From Fischerella sp. JS2 (GTDB lineage: Bacteria; Cyanobacteriota; Cyanobacteriia; Cyanobacteriales; Nostocaceae): 64,000 bases of DNA. The DNA lies in contig NZ_CP135918.1 of assembly GCF_032393985.1 (NCBI RefSeq), positions 1,426,001-1,490,000 of the forward strand. The letters are read 5' to 3'. Below, piece by piece: positions 7,746-16,498 of the stretch (the first letter of the stretch is position 1; each line of letters opens with the position of its first letter). Below the pieces are notes generated by a model. The model was not told the DNA's origin and made no database searches. It saw nothing but the letters and a program-made list of their open reading frames with translations. The translations under genes and the position numbers were made by a program.

Positions 7746-7988
7746 CTACATCTTACCTTTTTGCATTATTTCTTGAAGATGGCGGCGAATCTCCTGTGCT
7801 TGTTCGATGTCAGACTGACGTAGTTTTTGGAACAATTCTACACAAGGCTGAGAACCAGCTTGTTGTGCATCTTGGATATAGGTGTCGTAAGCCTTGATCG
7901 CTTCGCCTTTATTGTGCAAAACGGTCAAAAAATCGTACTCTAGATCGCTAATAGGATTTTGAGATTGTCTTTCTCTAGTTTGAGTCAT
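7746..7988 (-). CDS. Small conserved cyanobacterial protein, helical
   Basis: An 80-residue protein with no recognised domain. It is hydrophilic and predicted helical from composition: 'DLEYDFLTVLHNKGEAIKAY', 'ELFQKLRQSDIEQAQEIRRHL'. This pattern resembles a short two-helix or ferritin-like small protein, but no metal ligands can be assigned. The ATG at 7986-7988 is preceded by AAAGGAGGGTG, a very strong ribosome-binding site, so it is preferred over an in-frame start 11 codons upstream. Similar small proteins occur in many filamentous cyanobacteria; function unknown. Confidence 0.7.
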   Translation of the reverse strand: MTQTRERQSQNPISDLEYDFLTVLHNKGEAIKAYDTYIQDAQQAGSQPCVELFQKLRQSDIEQAQEIRRHLQEIMQKGKM

Positions 7989-8055
7989 TGATTCACCCTC
8001 CTTTAGGCTTTCTATATTCACTTCTACTTGCCCTCAAAGAGGTGTTCATCTGTCC

Positions 8056-8193
8056 AGAAGGGTATAAGGGGAGGTGGGGAGATGGGGAAATGGGGGAAAT
8101 GGGGGAAAGTGGAGAAATGTGAGGAGTGTGTAGACGCGCAAGCGACTTCCCGCAGGGTGGAGTGAGGGGAGTGTGAGGAGTGTAATATTTTCC
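8056..8193. repeat. Left arm of a long inverted repeat around the PsiE-like gene
   Basis: 8121-8193 is a 73-bp block whose reverse complement occurs at 8898-8970 with one mismatch. Outside the core (8056-8120) both arms carry a G-rich 'GGGGAGGTGGGG' tract. The left arm has extra GGGGAAAT units (8085-8108) that the right arm lacks. The core contains the dispersed cyanobacterial motif TAGACGCGCAAGCGACTTCC. Confidence 0.85.
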
Positions 8194-8244
8194 TTGTCTC
8201 CCTTGTCCTTTTTGTCTCCCTTGTCCCCCGTCTCCCCGTTGTCC

Positions 8245-8787
8245 TTATCTCCTTTTTTGCATCGACGCGGGTCGCTCAAATTCACACTCTTTTTGCAGTT
8301 GTTGATTATCCTCAAAGTAGACAATTGGACAAGATTTTGTGTTAGCACTCATGCAATCCATATGTGGTGTTTTGGCACACACTATTAGTAATCCGCCAAG
8401 AATTAACAATAACGCACAAATTGAGGCACCTTGAATCCAAGAAATTTCCAACGCTCCATGTACAACTACTTCTCGGAGTACTGAGACAATTGTGACTTCA
8501 ACTGCCACGCCTACAGCAATACTATGTTCCTGTAAGTAAATCATCAACAATCGAAATAATTCCACCAAAATCAAGATGAATAAAATTTTGGCTGTCACTT
8601 GTCTATATTCGAGTTGTTGTGTAAGAGCAACAAATATCGACCATAGTTGCATCAGCATGACGCCAAACAAGCTTAAACACAAGATAACCACAATCAAATC
8701 TTGGAAAGCTTCCATATTACGGACTATCCAGTGTCGATCAAACCAGCGATCGCAAAACAAAAATTGACTTTTGGGGCGCTTTCTCAT
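8245..8787 (-). CDS. PsiE-like (phosphate-starvation-inducible E family) membrane protein
   Basis: A 180-residue integral membrane protein. After a short basic N-terminus with 'FCDRWFDRHWIVRNMEAFQD', four hydrophobic spans follow: about 'LIVVILCLSLFGVMLMQLW', 'TAKILFILILVELFRLLMIYL', the amphipathic 'VAVEVTIVSVLREVVVHG' and 'GASICALLLILGGLLIV'. The 'ELFRLLMIY' and 'REVVVHG' pattern is typical of the PsiE/DUF2500-like family. The role is unknown outside the phosphate-starvation link in E. coli. The ATG at 8785-8787 is chosen over a GTG 17 codons upstream because the conserved part begins just after it. The hydrophilic C-terminal 25 residues run into repeat-derived sequence. Confidence 0.72.
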   Translation of the reverse strand: MRKRPKSQFLFCDRWFDRHWIVRNMEAFQDLIVVILCLSLFGVMLMQLWSIFVALTQQLEYRQVTAKILFILILVELFRLLMIYLQEHSIAVGVAVEVTIVSVLREVVVHGALEISWIQGASICALLLILGGLLIVCAKTPHMDCMSANTKSCPIVYFEDNQQLQKECEFERPASMQKRR

Positions 8788-8897
8788 GAAATTTCTATTT
8801 TGGTATTGGGACAACTGTTGACACACCAGCCAGTCCACCCAATACTTTTATTTTGGCAGAACTAAAGATTAAGAGGACAAGGAGGTACAAAAGACAC

Positions 8898-8995
8898 GGA
8901 AAATATTACACTCCTCACACTCCCCCCACTCCACCCTGCGGGAAGTCGCTTGCGCGTCTACACACTCCTCATCACCCCACCTCCACCCTTATACC
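8898..8995. repeat. Right arm of a long inverted repeat around the PsiE-like gene
   Basis: 8898-8970 is the reverse complement of 8121-8193 with one difference in 73 positions. It continues with CCCCACCTCC and CTTATACCC, which also match the outer left arm. The arm ends about 75 bp before rpsO. Confidence 0.85.
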
Positions 8996-9070
8996 CTCAA
9001 AGATTAATAAAGCTTTGTGATAATATGGGAGACTGCTGCATAAATTTAGAAATAGAAAATTAACTGAATC

Positions 9071-9340
9071 ATGGCTCTGACGCAACAGCGCAAACAAGAG
9101 ATCATCTCACAATACCAAGTACACGAAACCGACACAGGCTCAGCCGATGTTCAAGTTGCCATGCTGACGGAGCGTATTAATCGTCTCAGTGAACATCTGC
9201 AAGCCAATAAAAAAGACTTTTCTTCCCGTCGAGGGTTGTTAAAGTTGATCGGTCAGCGTAAACGTCTTTTATCCTATATACAGAAAGAAAACCGAGAACA
9301 TTATCAAGCTTTGATTGGCCGTCTCGGTATTCGTGGATAG
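9071..9340 (+). CDS. rpsO: 30S ribosomal protein S15
   Basis: An 89-residue protein of standard length. It shows the S15 signatures '[19 protein letters not shown]' and '[19 protein letters not shown]', including the rRNA-contacting 'GSADVQ' loop. It binds 16S rRNA early in 30S platform assembly. ATG at 9071. The next gene (PAM68) starts 11 bp after its stop, so the two are probably co-transcribed, a common cyanobacterial pairing. Confidence 0.97.
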   Translation: MALTQQRKQEIISQYQVHETDTGSADVQVAMLTERINRLSEHLQANKKDFSSRRGLLKLIGQRKRLLSYIQKENREHYQALIGRLGIRG

Positions 9341-9351
9341 GAACCCTTTTT

Positions 9352-9816
9352 ATGCCTGCTGAATCTGACCGCTTGCCGTTTGAACCGAATAAAAAGCGCC
9401 AAAAACCTAGCAAAACAGAAAGCAAACCCCCGATTGTCAAGCAAGAGTCTGTAAAAAAGGAAACGAAAAAGCCACGTTATAACAAAGAAGAAGTTGCAAT
9501 CCCTCAAGTAGTCAGCCAACGAATGATGCGTCGAGTGGCTGGTTTTGCTGGAGTGCCAACTTCTTTAGGCATCATGACCTTGGTTGTCAGCTATTTGCTT
9601 TTAGTCAACACCGATATCAAACTACCTCCTGTTGCCGTTTTATTGGTGAATATGGGATTTTTTGGTTTAGGTGTATTGGGGATATCTTATGGTGTTCTTT
9701 CTGCTTCTTGGGATGAAGATAGAACCGGAACTCTCTTAGGTTGGAGTGACTTCACTGTCAACGTGGGACGGATGGTATCAGCTTGGCGCCAATCTCGGCA
9801 GAAAAAGAATACATAA
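9352..9816 (+). CDS. PAM68 family protein (DUF3464), photosystem II assembly
   Basis: A 154-residue membrane protein. The N-terminal 55 residues are highly charged and Lys-rich ('NKKRQKPSKTESKPP'). Two membrane spans follow (about residues 70-92 and 100-122), joined by 'NTDIKLPPVAV'. The conserved tail is 'SASWDEDRTGTLLGW', a clear PAM68/DUF3464 hallmark. In plants and Synechocystis, PAM68 assists D1 maturation and CP47 insertion during PSII assembly. Its co-transcription with rpsO is in keeping with a role near nascent chains. The family call is strong; the exact step in this organism is inferred. Confidence 0.9.
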   Translation: MPAESDRLPFEPNKKRQKPSKTESKPPIVKQESVKKETKKPRYNKEEVAIPQVVSQRMMRRVAGFAGVPTSLGIMTLVVSYLLLVNTDIKLPPVAVLLVNMGFFGLGVLGISYGVLSASWDEDRTGTLLGWSDFTVNVGRMVSAWRQSRQKKNT

Positions 9817-10330
9817 TTGTTAGCGCTCAGATATTTAAATGATTGCTGGTATGGAAATAAGTATCTTTCCAGCCTATTGGGTAAATTTGAGAAAAGTGTT
9901 GAAGTTTAACAACTTCAACATTAAAAAATTAATAAAAAATTTATATTTTTTACCCAATACAGCAGTAGCAAAACTACTGAGCGCTCTATTTTTTATTTTT
10001 CTTATGACTAATAACTTCTTTACAGGGTACTCGCTAGCGCGAGTAGCTTACACTAGCGGAGGAAACTTGGCGTCTTGGCGGTTCAATAAACTAAGCTTTT
10101 TGTCAATTCTTAACATAAGTCCTGTTTTCGCAAAATCCAAACTTCGATAACGCTTTCTAAAGTTAATATTTTTTAAATATATGTGATTTATGAAAGTATT
10201 ACTATAAATTTGTAACAATTCAGAGATAACTTGTGCTAAAGCGTAAAGAACAAACTAGCAACTACAAACATTAACTAAATTACTTAGATATTAGATAATA
10301 ATTAATAGCAACTAGCAATTAGCAACTAAC
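9817..10330. other. 514-bp gene-free region upstream of aroF
   Basis: AT-rich. A hairpin-forming TACTCGC/GCGAGTA pair with loop TAGC lies at 10028-10045, part of a dispersed Nostocales palindrome. Just before aroF, short AACTAGCAA/TTAGCAACTA repeats occur at 10250-10330. A 103-codon open frame at 9839-10150 lacks a ribosome-binding site and family resemblance and is not called as a gene. Confidence 0.5.
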
Positions 10331-11389
10331 ATGATTGTAGTCATGAAAATTGGTTCCCCTGAAGCGGAAATCAACCGCGTTAGTGAGGAACTCACCACTT
10401 GGGGGCTGACACCAGAAAAAATTGTTGGTAAACATAAGGTTGTAATTGGTCTAGTTGGCGAAACAGCCGACTTAGATCCCCTGCAAATTCAGGAAGTTAG
10501 TCCTTGGATTGAGCAAGTATTGCGGGTAGAACAGCCTTACAAACGGGCTAGCCGTCAATACCGCCACGGCGAAGCGTCTGAGGTAGTAGCAAACACACCT
10601 GATGGGCATGTTACCTTTGGTGAACATCATCCCTTAATAGTTGTGGCTGGGCCCTGCTCCGTCGAAAATGAAGAAATGATTGTTGAGACGGCGCGGCGCG
10701 TGAAAGCTGCGGGAGCTAGATTTCTGCGTGGAGGTGCATACAAACCCCGAACGTCGCCTTATGCTTTCCAAGGTCATGGTGAAAGTGCTTTAGAATTACT
10801 GGCAGCAGCGCGGGAAGCTAGCGGGCTGGGTATCATTACTGAAGTTATGGACGCCGCCGACCTGGATAAAATCGTAGAAATTGCTGATGTTGTCCAGGTA
10901 GGGGCAAGAAATATGCAAAATTTCTCTCTACTTAAGAAAGTAGGGGCACAACCGAAACCAGTGCTGCTCAAGCGGGGGATGTCGGCAACTATTGAAGAAT
11001 GGTTAATGGCTGCTGAATATATTCTGGCGGCAGGAAATCCAAATGTGATTTTATGCGAGCGAGGAATTCGCACCTTTGATCGCCAATACACTCGCAATGC
11101 TTTAGATATATCAGCAATACCTGTTTTGCGAAACTTAACTCACCTGCCGATCATGATTGATCCAAGTCACGGTACTGGTTGGGCTGCTTATGTACCTTCG
11201 ATGGCAATGGCATCTATTGCTGCTGGCTGTGATTCCTTAATGATTGAAGTTCATCCTAACCCGAAGAAGGCTTTGTCAGATGGGCCTCAATCCCTGACAC
11301 CAGAAGCTTTCGACCAGTTAATGCAAGAACTAGCAGTTATTGGTAAAGCTGTAGGACGTTGGCCACAACCAGCTGTGGCTTTAGCTTAA
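10331..11389 (+). CDS. aroF: 3-deoxy-7-phosphoheptulonate (DAHP) synthase, type I-beta
   Basis: A 352-residue enzyme that condenses phosphoenolpyruvate with erythrose 4-phosphate in the first step of the shikimate pathway. Residues 1-70 are a ferredoxin-like regulatory domain ('KIGSPEAEINRVSEELTTWG') as in the Thermotoga-type enzyme, where it mediates aromatic feedback. The barrel follows with 'VVAGPCSVENEEM', 'FLRGGAYKPRTSPYAFQG', 'QVGARNMQNF' and the metal-binding 'MIDPSHGTG'. Start is ATG at 10331; a second ATG five codons on is also possible. The arogenate/prephenate dehydrogenase tyrA lies 3.4 kb downstream on the same strand but not in the same operon. Confidence 0.95.
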   Translation: MIVVMKIGSPEAEINRVSEELTTWGLTPEKIVGKHKVVIGLVGETADLDPLQIQEVSPWIEQVLRVEQPYKRASRQYRHGEASEVVANTPDGHVTFGEHHPLIVVAGPCSVENEEMIVETARRVKAAGARFLRGGAYKPRTSPYAFQGHGESALELLAAAREASGLGIITEVMDAADLDKIVEIADVVQVGARNMQNFSLLKKVGAQPKPVLLKRGMSATIEEWLMAAEYILAAGNPNVILCERGIRTFDRQYTRNALDISAIPVLRNLTHLPIMIDPSHGTGWAAYVPSMAMASIAAGCDSLMIEVHPNPKKALSDGPQSLTPEAFDQLMQELAVIGKAVGRWPQPAVALA

Positions 11390-11416
11390 AGACAGCAAGA
11401 AAGACGCGGAAAAAAG

Positions 11417-11471
11417 AGACGCGGTGATATTAGGAGTTTCTATATATTCTCCAAGTCACCGCGTCTATTTT
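11417..11471. terminator. Hairpin between convergent aroF and lipoprotein gene
   Basis: The arms AGACGCGGTGA (11417-11427) and TCACCGCGTCT (11456-11466) are perfectly complementary, followed by ATTTTTACC. The inner GGAG/CTCC pair extends the structure. It sits in the gap between two convergent genes and can serve as terminator for aroF, possibly in both directions. Confidence 0.65.
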
Positions 11472-11512
11472 TACCTTATTGACAACGCTGTTACATCTTC
11501 TGTCTTTTCAAA

Positions 11513-12385
11513 CTAGCGTCTTCTGCTACCAAAGCCAGTAGTACGACGAGTTGGAGAACTACGTCCGCTACCAAAACGACTGCCAGTATTACGTCTCGTA
11601 GAACTAGAGTTACCAGATGGTCTGAGGGTACTGCTACCATAACCAGAACCAGTCGGGCGATTACCAGTAGTGGTACGTGGTGTTGTGCGTCGTACAGTAG
11701 AACTATTGGGATTTCTCCGTAGATTCCCTGTAGTACGGAAAGCTGTACGATTTCTAACTACTGCTGGTGGCTGATTGTAACGACGCTGATAGCTTGTCAC
11801 CGCATCATTATAAGTTCTGCCATAACCACCATAGCCAGTTAACACCACTCCTGGCTGATACACAGGTGGTACATAGTATTGGGGTCTGAACAGGAGACTA
11901 CCCAAAGCTTGGCCAGCTAATGCCCCAGCAAAAGGAGACCAGAAGCCGCTTTCTCGACGAACAACTACTGTCTCCTGTTGTCCGGTTTGAGGATTTGTCT
12001 GAGTTTGGGTAACGTTGTGGACGTACTCAATTTTAAAGTCTTCTGTTAAGTACATCACTGGCTGTCCGTTTTCTACTTTGAGGTAAGTTTTCTTACCCTG
12101 TTTAATTTCGTCATCGGTCAGCCGTGCCATTTGCAAATTTTCGGTTCTGACAGTTGGGGGCGTAGCGTTGAGTAAAAACAGAGTATACAGTCCGTCAGCA
12201 TCATCATAAGTAGCTTGTTGTACTGGATACTGACCATCACCCAACTTATTTATGTTTGTTGTTTGGCTAGCATTGTTGGCTTGCGGCTGATTTTGATTTG
12301 CTCCACCGCCGCAGGCAACTGTGGTTAAACACAAACTTAATGTTAAAAAAATTACTGTGAATTGACGCAAAATTTTCATCAGCAT
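11513..12385 (-). CDS. Putative lipoprotein with Arg/Ser/Thr-rich tail
   Basis: 290 residues. The signal peptide ends at the lipobox 'LTTVAC' (Cys25), followed by a Gly/Asn/Gln-rich linker. Residues 45-130 form a conserved folded part ('GQYPVQQATYDDADGLYTLF', 'DDEIKQGKKTYLK'). A short glycine-zipper-like 'FAGALAGQALGSLLF' lies at about 152-166, then a 120-residue basic low-complexity tail ends '...FGSRRR'. The tail could bind polyanions such as peptidoglycan-linked polymers or nucleic acid, but this is inference. No enzyme motif was seen. It is convergent with aroF and lies downstream of the DUF1517 gene with 99 bp between. Confidence 0.75.
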   Translation of the reverse strand: MLMKILRQFTVIFLTLSLCLTTVACGGGANQNQPQANNASQTTNINKLGDGQYPVQQATYDDADGLYTLFLLNATPPTVRTENLQMARLTDDEIKQGKKTYLKVENGQPVMYLTEDFKIEYVHNVTQTQTNPQTGQQETVVVRRESGFWSPFAGALAGQALGSLLFRPQYYVPPVYQPGVVLTGYGGYGRTYNDAVTSYQRRYNQPPAVVRNRTAFRTTGNLRRNPNSSTVRRTTPRTTTGNRPTGSGYGSSTLRPSGNSSSTRRNTGSRFGSGRSSPTRRTTGFGSRRR

Positions 12386-12484
12386 TTGATTATTTTCTCA
12401 TCCTCGAGCTTAACAATTTCTCCATCAAACTGGTAATTGGTAATTACTAATTACGAATGGGTGAAAACTCCCATTCTCTAACAA

Positions 12485-13078
12485 TTACAAAGGTATCAAC
12501 TCTGGGTAGTATTGCAAAAGCTGATCGTTAGTAAGTTCATCACCTAATTGAGCAGGTGAAAAATGTACCTGGATTGCTTGGAGTTTATGGTTATAATGCA
12601 AGTTTATTAAGGCTTTTAAGCCTTCTTTGAGAGCGTAAAGATTGGCCAGATCAGTTTCTAATTCTGGTACTTCTCCTGTATAAGCAACTGTAATCATCAC
12701 CACAACATTGCGGGTTACAGGAATAGAAAAAGAGTCATTATAATCAGACTCAGAACTGAAATCTGGCTCACTTTTATAACGTTGGGCAGAGTCTGTAAAT
12801 AATTCATTGATATAATCCCCTGCTTCGCCTTCATTCCAAAATACTTCGCCTTCATTAGCAGCAGAAAGCCAATATTCATCATATTGCAGTAGAGTTTCGC
12901 AAAGTTCTACTAATCCTTCTCCTAAAACATTGAGATCACCTTCAGAATCCATTGCTTCCCGCGCACCACGATTTAATACTCCTAAAATTGGTGCAACTTC
13001 AGATCCCGCTAAATGTAACATAATACGACAAACTACATAGCGAGTCTTACCCATCATTCTATTAAAGGAATCGCGCAT
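12485..13078 (-). CDS. DUF1517 domain protein
   Basis: 197 residues, soluble. The segment 'IMLHLAGSEVAPILGVLNRG' followed by 'EGDLNVLGEGLVELCETLL' is the core signature of DUF1517 proteins in cyanobacteria and plastids. The C-terminal half ('RNVVVMITVAYTGEVPEL', 'VHFSPAQLGDELT') resembles the beta-strand part of the family. Many members carry N-terminal membrane helices; this one is the short form without them. Function is unknown. Start ATG at 13078 with TTTTCCTCC complement (GGAGGAAAA) upstream. Confidence 0.8.
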   Translation of the reverse strand: MRDSFNRMMGKTRYVVCRIMLHLAGSEVAPILGVLNRGAREAMDSEGDLNVLGEGLVELCETLLQYDEYWLSAANEGEVFWNEGEAGDYINELFTDSAQRYKSEPDFSSESDYNDSFSIPVTRNVVVMITVAYTGEVPELETDLANLYALKEGLKALINLHYNHKLQAIQVHFSPAQLGDELTNDQLLQYYPELIPL

Positions 13079-13183
13079 TTTTCCTCCTCATATTTTAGTT
13101 GTTAGTGGGTGGAGATGCGATTAATCGCGTCTGTACATTAGCAGTTAGTAGTTTATAGTTTTTGATTTACCACTAACTACTAT

Positions 13184-14770
13184 CTATGAGCTTATGTAAT
13201 GAAATCCTTTGATAAAATCAATAACCATACTTGCAGAAGGTGTAATAACTTTGGTAGTGCCTAGAGAGTTGCCATCATTTGTAGATGCATTAATGTCAGA
13301 ATTATCAATAAATCTACCAAAGTGAGGATGGTCATGGATAATCAAACTTTCGGCACTAGAATTAGTTAAAATTGTCTGGGTTGGTGCTTGGAAAAATTTG
13401 ATTTTTGTTGTAATTTTAAGTATATTTATTAGTTTTTTGATTACACCAGTATTTTCTATAACTTGTTCGACCAATGTAGTCAATTGCTGAAAGTGCTGAG
13501 GAGTCAATGAAGTAATATGAGAAACTTTTTCACTCTTGATGATTGCCAATAGTGTACGAATATTGTTTTGGGTAGTTGTAGAATCTTGGAAGGGAAGAAT
13601 TGCCATGTAAGCTATGGGTAATAAATTCAGATCACTATCTACACAAAATGTAAAAACTGTACGCCGACGCCCAATTTCCATGCTGGGAGGTTGTTTGAAT
13701 TCGCGATATTGTTGAGCTATCTGGTGATAAGCACCAGCAATGGCAAAATTCGCTTCATGATCCAAGGGTTTATCGATCACAATCCGAATTGTCGGTGGAG
13801 TTTCGTTAAAAAATTCCCGTGATTCTTCAGTGTTGAATTTTTGAATGATAGAGCGATCGCCACTAGGACTAAGATCAACCCACTCACAAATCATGCCCTC
13901 AGTTTTTAAACCAAATCTGGAGGTCGAATAAAGTTTCGCGCCTGTTAAAGTTGCCCCTGATAAATCTGCACCTACCCATTCGGCTTTTATTAATTTAGCC
14001 TGAGTTAGATCAGCATGAACCAAACTAGCATTGGTTAAGTTGGCATTGCTTAAATCTGCCCCAATCAGATTCGCACCACTCAATTTTGCTTCACTTAAAT
14101 CTGCCCAACTCAGATTTGCCCCATTTAAATCTGCCCAACGCAAATTAGCTCCACTCAAATTAGCCCCACTCAAATTACTATGGCTAAGATTGGCTTGTCT
14201 CATTTCTGCATTTCGGCAATTAGCACCACTGAAATCGGTACGGCTCAAGTCGGTGTTATTTAAGTTAGCGCCCTCTAAATTTGCTTCTGTTAACAAACTA
14301 TCCCTCAAATTCGCCTCGCTCAAATTAGCGTAGCGCAGTATAGCGTGGCGAAGTGCAGCTTCTCTAAGATCCGCACAACTGAGATTGGCTGCAAACAGAT
14401 CAGCACGACTCAGATCAGCACGAATTAACTCTGCACGGATGAGGGAGGCTGACTGGAGTTGGGCGCGACTCAAATCCGCTCTAATCAAATTGGCAACATT
14501 GAGACTAGCGTGGTTGAGGTTGGCTTGGTGAAGATAAGCACCACTTAATCTCGCTACATTGATCTGGGCATGACTGAAATCAGTACCACACAGATGGGAA
14601 CCACTGAGATTAACAATACTCAAATTAGCATGACTAAAATTTGCTTCATTGAGCTTGACACCACTGAGGTTAGCTTCAGAAAGATCAACACCGCTAAAAT
14701 CTCTCTCTCCTGCTTCGTATTTTGCTAGCAATTCCTCTAAAGTCATTGGAGTTACCTCACCGGATGCCAA
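13184..14770 (-). CDS. Pentapeptide-repeat protein with C-terminal alpha/beta-like domain
   Basis: 528 residues. Residues 25-285 are about 50 tandem A(D/N)LXX pentapeptides ('ANLSGVKLNEANFSHANLS'), which fold as a right-handed quadrilateral beta helix. Residues 290-528 form a separate domain with 'TIRIVIDKPLDHEANFAI', 'TVFTFCVDSDLNLLPIAY' and a Ser/Thr-rich end. I do not recognise it by name, though similar tails occur on other cyanobacterial pentapeptide proteins. Pentapeptide helices can mimic DNA or act as scaffolds; no target is evident here. It diverges from tyrA with 60 bp between. ATG at 14770; an alternative lies seven codons in (MTLEELLAKY). Confidence 0.85.
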   Translation of the reverse strand: MASGEVTPMTLEELLAKYEAGERDFSGVDLSEANLSGVKLNEANFSHANLSIVNLSGSHLCGTDFSHAQINVARLSGAYLHQANLNHASLNVANLIRADLSRAQLQSASLIRAELIRADLSRADLFAANLSCADLREAALRHAILRYANLSEANLRDSLLTEANLEGANLNNTDLSRTDFSGANCRNAEMRQANLSHSNLSGANLSGANLRWADLNGANLSWADLSEAKLSGANLIGADLSNANLTNASLVHADLTQAKLIKAEWVGADLSGATLTGAKLYSTSRFGLKTEGMICEWVDLSPSGDRSIIQKFNTEESREFFNETPPTIRIVIDKPLDHEANFAIAGAYHQIAQQYREFKQPPSMEIGRRRTVFTFCVDSDLNLLPIAYMAILPFQDSTTTQNNIRTLLAIIKSEKVSHITSLTPQHFQQLTTLVEQVIENTGVIKKLINILKITTKIKFFQAPTQTILTNSSAESLIIHDHPHFGRFIDNSDINASTNDGNSLGTTKVITPSASMVIDFIKGFHYISS

Positions 14771-14830
14771 CTCAAATAGTGGGTAAAGTTGTGTATCTTA
14801 ACTCGTAATTGAATTTCGATCAAAATCACA

Positions 14831-15676
14831 ATGAAAATTGGTATTTTAGGACTCGGACTAATTGGTGGCTCTTTGGGTTTAGATTTGCGATCGCATGGAC
14901 ATTATGTGTTTGGAGTTAGTCGTAAGGAATTAACTTGTACCAAGGCGATCGCCCTTGGTAGTGTAGATGAAGCATCTGTTAACATGAGCTTGCTCACTGC
15001 CGCAGAGGTTGTATTTATTTGTACACCGATTGGACTTATTATTCCCACAATCGAGCAGTTAATCGCTCATCTACCTGCTAATGTTGTGATTACTGATGTC
15101 GGTTCAGTTAAAACACCGATAGTCACAGCAATTTCTCCCCTGTGGACAAATTTTATCGGGGGACACCCAATGGCGGGTACAGCCGAAAGTGGTATTGAGG
15201 CTGCACAAAAGCATTTATTTATTGGTCGACCTTATGTGTTAACACCAACAGCGACAACACCAACAGATGCATTATCTTGTGTAGAGAAAATAGTCAATCA
15301 ACTGGGGTGTAGAGTTTACCATTGTCCTCCAGAAAATCATGACCGGGCAGTAAGTTGGATTTCTCATTTGCCAGTCATGGTTAGCGCTGCTTTAATTGCT
15401 GCTTGCTTGAGTGAAAGCGATGCCCAGGTATTGCAATTAGCACAAAATCTCGCTAGTTCTGGCTTTCGAGACACTAGTCGCATCGGCGGCGGCAATCCAG
15501 AATTAGGGATGATGATGGCACAATATAACCAACAAGAATTATTGCGATCGCTCCGACAATATCGCCATAATCTCGATGAATTAATTCACCTGATTGAGCA
15601 ACAAAAGTGGACAGAGTTAGAAGAACTTTTCAAATTGGCTCAATCAAATCGTCCTAAATTTATTGAAGATTGTTAA
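14831..15676 (+). CDS. tyrA: Prephenate/arogenate dehydrogenase (TyrA)
   Basis: A 281-residue NAD(P)-dependent dehydrogenase of tyrosine synthesis. The Rossmann motif 'GILGLGLIGGSLGLDL' opens the protein. It is followed by 'ITDVGSVKTPI', 'FIGGHPMAGTAESG' and the catalytic-region 'VSWISHLPVMVSAAL', all typical of TyrA. Cyanobacterial members usually prefer arogenate and NADP; the sequence alone does not settle that. There is no ACT domain. It is followed by a convergent DUF3120 gene 63 bp away. Confidence 0.93.
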   Translation: MKIGILGLGLIGGSLGLDLRSHGHYVFGVSRKELTCTKAIALGSVDEASVNMSLLTAAEVVFICTPIGLIIPTIEQLIAHLPANVVITDVGSVKTPIVTAISPLWTNFIGGHPMAGTAESGIEAAQKHLFIGRPYVLTPTATTPTDALSCVEKIVNQLGCRVYHCPPENHDRAVSWISHLPVMVSAALIAACLSESDAQVLQLAQNLASSGFRDTSRIGGGNPELGMMMAQYNQQELLRSLRQYRHNLDELIHLIEQQKWTELEELFKLAQSNRPKFIEDC

Positions 15677-15739
15677 TGGTGCGTGGATAGTAGATAGTCG
15701 TTCAAAACACAAACAACTAAGTAGAAGGCTTCTATCTTC

Positions 15740-16498
15740 TCATGCTAAAACGGCAGCTAGCAAAAATAAACTATCTACCAAAATTGTACTTAACACGGCT
15801 CCGCCAAAAGCATACCAGTGACACTGTCTTCTACCTAAAGGTAAAATTCCTACCATCGTGAGAACCATAGCCAGAATTAATGCCCAGGCTACTCCCCAAG
15901 GCGTTTGTACTCGTGCGACTGCACTCTGTAAAATTAGTGGCACGAATTCTGGTTCTACTCGCATAATTTGTCGCCAGTGCGGCATTAAATTTACCAAGTA
16001 GAAATACACGTCAGTTAAGACAGTACCAATTAAGGAACCTAAATAAAACCAGTTACCGATTTTTCCCCAGTTTCGACGCAGACACCAGATTGCAAACGGT
16101 AGACCTATAGACTCTACTGGTAAATGCCATAAAGGTTCCCAACGCAACCAACCCCAGTAAATTGAACCAGCTAACCAACTCCAGCTAAACCCAAATAATA
16201 AATCTCCCCAATGGTATGTTACAGAACGTGACATTAATAATAAACTCAGCCACACCCATAAAAATGTGAGACCAATACTCAACCAGGGTAGCGATCGCAC
16301 TAGAGGGGCTTCGATAAATACTGGTACAGATACCAAAAATATAGCTGCTGCGAATATTAACCAAGTTTGCCGAGCCGAGGCAAACATGCCAAGCGGAGTT
16401 GAGGCATTCACCTGAGAATGTACAGAGGCAGAGAATGTCTCAGTCTTTGATTTGATGTCGGTGGAAACAGTGTATGAGGACAATGTATTGTTAACCAA
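15740..16498 (-). CDS. DUF3120 family membrane protein
   Basis: A 252-residue integral membrane protein found in cyanobacteria. A hydrophilic N-terminus of 40 residues is followed by six or so membrane spans. The conserved segment 'WGDLLFGFSWSWLAGSIYWGWLRW' with 'WEPLWHLPVESIGLPFAIW' marks DUF3120. The many tryptophans and the fixed E/H positions suggest a buried polar site, but no function is established. It is convergent with tyrA. Confidence 0.85.
   Translation of the reverse strand: MVNNTLSSYTVSTDIKSKTETFSASVHSQVNASTPLGMFASARQTWLIFAAAIFLVSVPVFIEAPLVRSLPWLSIGLTFLWVWLSLLLMSRSVTYHWGDLLFGFSWSWLAGSIYWGWLRWEPLWHLPVESIGLPFAIWCLRRNWGKIGNWFYLGSLIGTVLTDVYFYLVNLMPHWRQIMRVEPEFVPLILQSAVARVQTPWGVAWALILAMVLTMVGILPLGRRQCHWYAFGGAVLSTILVDSLFLLAAVLA

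Noticed and set aside
8909-8925. ACTCCTCACACT, similar to the conserved core of the cyanobacterial small RNA Yfr1
   Set aside because: It lies in the inverted repeat arms and is part of a larger C-rich dispersed repeat; the two stem-loops that flank the Yfr1 core were not seen.
9839-10150. 103-codon open frame between PAM68 and aroF
   Set aside because: It has no ribosome-binding site, a random composition and a dispersed palindrome inside it; no family resemblance.
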